A DNA stretch of 64,000 nt, taken from Aromatoleum diolicum. Lineage in GTDB: Bacteria > Pseudomonadota > Gammaproteobacteria > Burkholderiales > Rhodocyclaceae. The notes under the pieces are model-generated. The model saw only the letters and a list, made by a program, of their open reading frames with translations. It was not told the origin of the DNA and did not search any database. Positions 61,965 through 64,000 of this stretch are shown piece by piece. The stretch spans positions 62,001 to 126,000 of the forward strand of contig NZ_WTVQ01000009.1 in the NCBI RefSeq assembly GCF_012910955.1, read 5' to 3'. Position 1 is the stretch's first letter. The number at the start of each line of letters is the position of its first letter. The position numbers and the translations under genes are program-made.

Positions 61965-64000
61965 CTAGCGCAGCAGCAGCTTTTCGAACGCCTCCACCGG
62001 CAGCGGGCGGCTGAACAGGTAGCCCTGGTAGCTGTCGCAGCCCTGCTCCGCCAGAAACGCCAGTTGCTCCGGCGTTTCGACGCCTTCGGCGAGCACCTTC
62101 AGATTGAGCTTGCGCGCCAGCGCGATGATGCCGGCGGAGATTTCCATGTCGTTGCGGTCCTGCGGAATGTTGCGCACGAAGCTCTGGTCGATCTTCAGCA
62201 CCTCGATCGGCAGGTTCTTCAGGTAGGACAGCGAGGAATAGCCGGTGCCGAAATCGTCGATCGCCAGCCGCAAGCCCATCGAGCGCAGCAGGCCGAGTCG
62301 CTCCACGGCCTGGGCCTCGTGGCCCATGATCATGCTCTCGGTCAGTTCCAGCTCCAGCGACTGCGGCGGCAGCCCGGTCTGTTTCAGGATTGCCGCGATG
62401 CGCTCGGGCAGATCCGCCTGCCACAGCTGGCGTGCCGACAGATTCACCGCCACCAGCAGCGGCGGCAGTCCCGCGTCCAGCCACTTGCGTGCCTGCTGGC
62501 AGGCGGTTTCCAGCACCCAGTCGCCAATCGGCACGATCAGGCCGCTCTCCTCGGCAAACGGAATGAAACGATTCGGCGGAATCAGCCCCTCCTCCGGATC
62601 GTTCCAGCGCAACAGCGCCTCGCAACCGACCATGCGCCCGCTGGCAATGTCGATCTGCGGCTGATAGTGCAGCACGAAACCGCGCTGCTCCAGCGCGCGG
62701 CGTAGCCGCCGTTCGAGATTCAGATGCAGCTGCGCGGCGCGGCTCATCGCGTCGGTGAAGAAACGATAGGTGTTGCGCCCCTGCGCCTTGGCCTGGTTGA
62801 GCGCGGTGTCGGCGTGCTGGATCAGTGCGTCGGCGGTTCGGGCGTCCTGGGGGTACAGGCTCACCCCGACACTCGCGCCGACATACACCAGCTGGCCATC
62901 CGCCAGCTGGAAGGGTTCGTGCAGCTGGTCGATCAGGGTTTGCGCAAGACTCGCGGATTCATCCGGCTTGACGAGATTTTCGATGATCACGAGGAATTCA
63001 TCGCCGCCCCAGCGTGCCAGCGTGTCCTCCGGCCGCAGACAGCTGCGCAGGCGGCGCGAGATGCTCACCAGCGACTCGTCACCGGCCGGATGGCCGAGGC
63101 TGTCGTTGATGTTCTTGAAGCGGTCGAGGTCGATGAACAGCACGCCGATGCCCGTGTGGTGGCGCGCCGCCTGATCGATGGCGTGCTCCAGGCGCGACTG
63201 CACCAGCAGGCGGTTGGGAAGGTCGGTCAGCGGATCGTAGTGCGCCAGACGCTCGAGTTCGGCCTCGGACTGCTTGATCTTGCTGATATCCGTCATCACC
63301 CCCGCGTAATGCGTCGGCATGTGTTCGTCGTTGTATACGGTGCTGATGCTCAGCCACTGCGGATACAGCTCGCCGTTCTTGCGCCGGTTCCAGACTTCGC
63401 CCTGCCAGTAGCCGGTGCGTGTGACCTGCGACCACATCCGGCGGTAGAAGGCATCGTTCTGCAGCCCGGACTTGAGCAGTTGCGGCGCCTTGCCGAGCGC
63501 GTCCGTGGGCATGAAACCGGTCATTTCGCACCATGCGCGGTTAACGCTGACGATGCGCCGGTCCAGATCGGTGATCATCACGCCGTCGCGGGTGCTTTCG
63601 ATGACCGCCGCGGCCTGGCGCAGCGCATCCGTCGCGCGCACCTTCTGCACCGCCAGTGCCGTGATCGCCGCAAACTCGTCGATCAGCGCAATCAGCGCTG
63701 CTTCGGGTGCGCGCGGTGCGTCGAAATACACCGCGAAGGTGCCAAGCACGGTGCCGCCCGGGTCGCGGAACGGAAACGACCAGCACGCCCGGAAGCCGAC
63801 GCGCGCCGCGATGTCGCGGAATGGTGCCCAGTGGGCGTCGGTCGTCACGTCGGTGGCGAACACCGCTTCGCCGCGATAGGCGGCCGTGCCACAGGATCCC
63901 TGCCCCTCGGCGGGCTTGAGTCCTTCGACGGCGGCGCGATAGTAGTCGGGCAGGCTGGGGGCCGCGCCATTGGTGAGGCCGCCGCTGAGCGGGTCGAGCA
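61965..64000 (-). CDS. GAF-PAS-GGDEF-EAL signalling protein, N-terminus beyond window edge
   Basis: At least 678 codons, open to base 64000, so the start is outside. A GAF-like segment (GSCGTAAYRGEAVFATDVTT, SFPFRDPGGTVLGTFAVYFD) is followed by a PAS domain (RDGVMITDLDRRIVSVNRAW to YAGVMTDISKIKQSEAE), GGDEF with an intact motif (ARWGGDEFLVI) and inhibitory-site RxxD (RPED, five residues before), and EAL (CEALLRW, DDFGTGYSSLSYL, LKIDQSFV) with all metal residues. It could make or break cyclic-di-GMP. The open frame reads as one protein through the edge. The 3' end touches the lipid-enzyme stop codon (61964). Confidence 0.92.
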   Translation of the reverse strand, partial: LDPLSGGLTNGAAPSLPDYYRAAVEGLKPAEGQGSCGTAAYRGEAVFATDVTTDAHWAPFRDIAARVGFRACWSFPFRDPGGTVLGTFAVYFDAPRAPEAALIALIDEFAAITALAVQKVRATDALRQAAAVIESTRDGVMITDLDRRIVSVNRAWCEMTGFMPTDALGKAPQLLKSGLQNDAFYRRMWSQVTRTGYWQGEVWNRRKNGELYPQWLSISTVYNDEHMPTHYAGVMTDISKIKQSEAELERLAHYDPLTDLPNRLLVQSRLEHAIDQAARHHTGIGVLFIDLDRFKNINDSLGHPAGDESLVSISRRLRSCLRPEDTLARWGGDEFLVIIENLVKPDESASLAQTLIDQLHEPFQLADGQLVYVGASVGVSLYPQDARTADALIQHADTALNQAKAQGRNTYRFFTDAMSRAAQLHLNLERRLRRALEQRGFVLHYQPQIDIASGRMVGCEALLRWNDPEEGLIPPNRFIPFAEESGLIVPIGDWVLETACQQARKWLDAGLPPLLVAVNLSARQLWQADLPERIAAILKQTGLPPQSLELELTESMIMGHEAQAVERLGLLRSMGLRLAIDDFGTGYSSLSYLKNLPIEVLKIDQSFVRNIPQDRNDMEISAGIIALARKLNLKVLAEGVETPEQLAFLAEQGCDSYQGYLFSRPLPVEAFEKLLLR

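Noticed and set aside
1-64000. CRISPR arrays, rRNA, tRNA and riboswitches
   Set aside because: No regularly spaced short repeats, CCA-ending cloverleaf, ribosomal motif or recognisable riboswitch consensus was seen; the only larger direct repeats are the WD40 units, the uvrA ends and the origin-like pair.

Overview
The window looks like chromosome of a high-GC betaproteobacterium, most likely Rhodocyclales (Azoarcus/Aromatoleum/Thauera type). The basis is gene content: a def-fmt-htpX block divergent from LysM-dprA-smg-topB, a large respiratory formate dehydrogenase locus with DUF3305/DUF3306 proteins, an EF-P with Arg32 next to its rhamnosyltransferase EarP, and OxyR, RdgC and cytochrome c'. 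No rRNA, tRNA, CRISPR array, transposase or integrase was seen.

Layout. 1-423: truncated glutamate/aspartate-type binding protein. 734-5506: a small secreted protein divergent from a two-gene operon, a SIR2-like NADase-type protein coupled to an nSTAND1 ATPase with a transmembrane helix and 14 WD40 repeats; this is the best candidate conflict/defence system in the window. 5570-8669: class V aminotransferase, HD-GYP protein, thiol peroxidase. 8825-20264: formate dehydrogenase region. The minus-strand operon makes the catalytic, iron-sulfur and cytochrome b subunits, a TAT-dependent small protein, a TorD-like chaperone and a polyferredoxin; a candidate sigma-54 promoter with paired upstream sites precedes it. 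The plus-strand operon fdhD-mobA-regulator supplies sulfuration, cofactor maturation and a probable molybdate/cofactor-responsive regulator. 20230-26828: def, fmt, htpX, a Cache-HAMP histidine kinase, its sigma-54-activating response regulator and mobB. 26991-32360: LysM protein, dprA, smg, topB.

32469-43821: FAD oxidoreductase, OxyR followed in frame by a dps remnant, TonB receptor, Deg protease, cytochrome c', an MFS/thioesterase pair with a divergent LysR regulator, a thioredoxin-like protein and a b-type cytochrome. 43818-47607: a remnant of a uvrA 3' end, still coupled to the cytochrome b gene, followed by two lower-GC secreted beta-propeller genes that look inserted. 47617-53400: intact double-length UvrA with four ATPase modules. 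53404-55721: Ala/Lys/Glu-rich lipoprotein, efp and earP.

55647-56575: two ~310 bp direct repeats aligned without gaps at a constant 618 bp offset, each with two perfect DnaA boxes, weaker boxes and an AT-rich tract. This origin-like structure is the most unusual non-coding feature here. 56713-64000: RsuA-type pseudouridine synthase, SRPBCC protein, RdgC, an ACP/acyl-AMP-ligase/PlsC fusion, and a truncated GAF-PAS-GGDEF-EAL protein.
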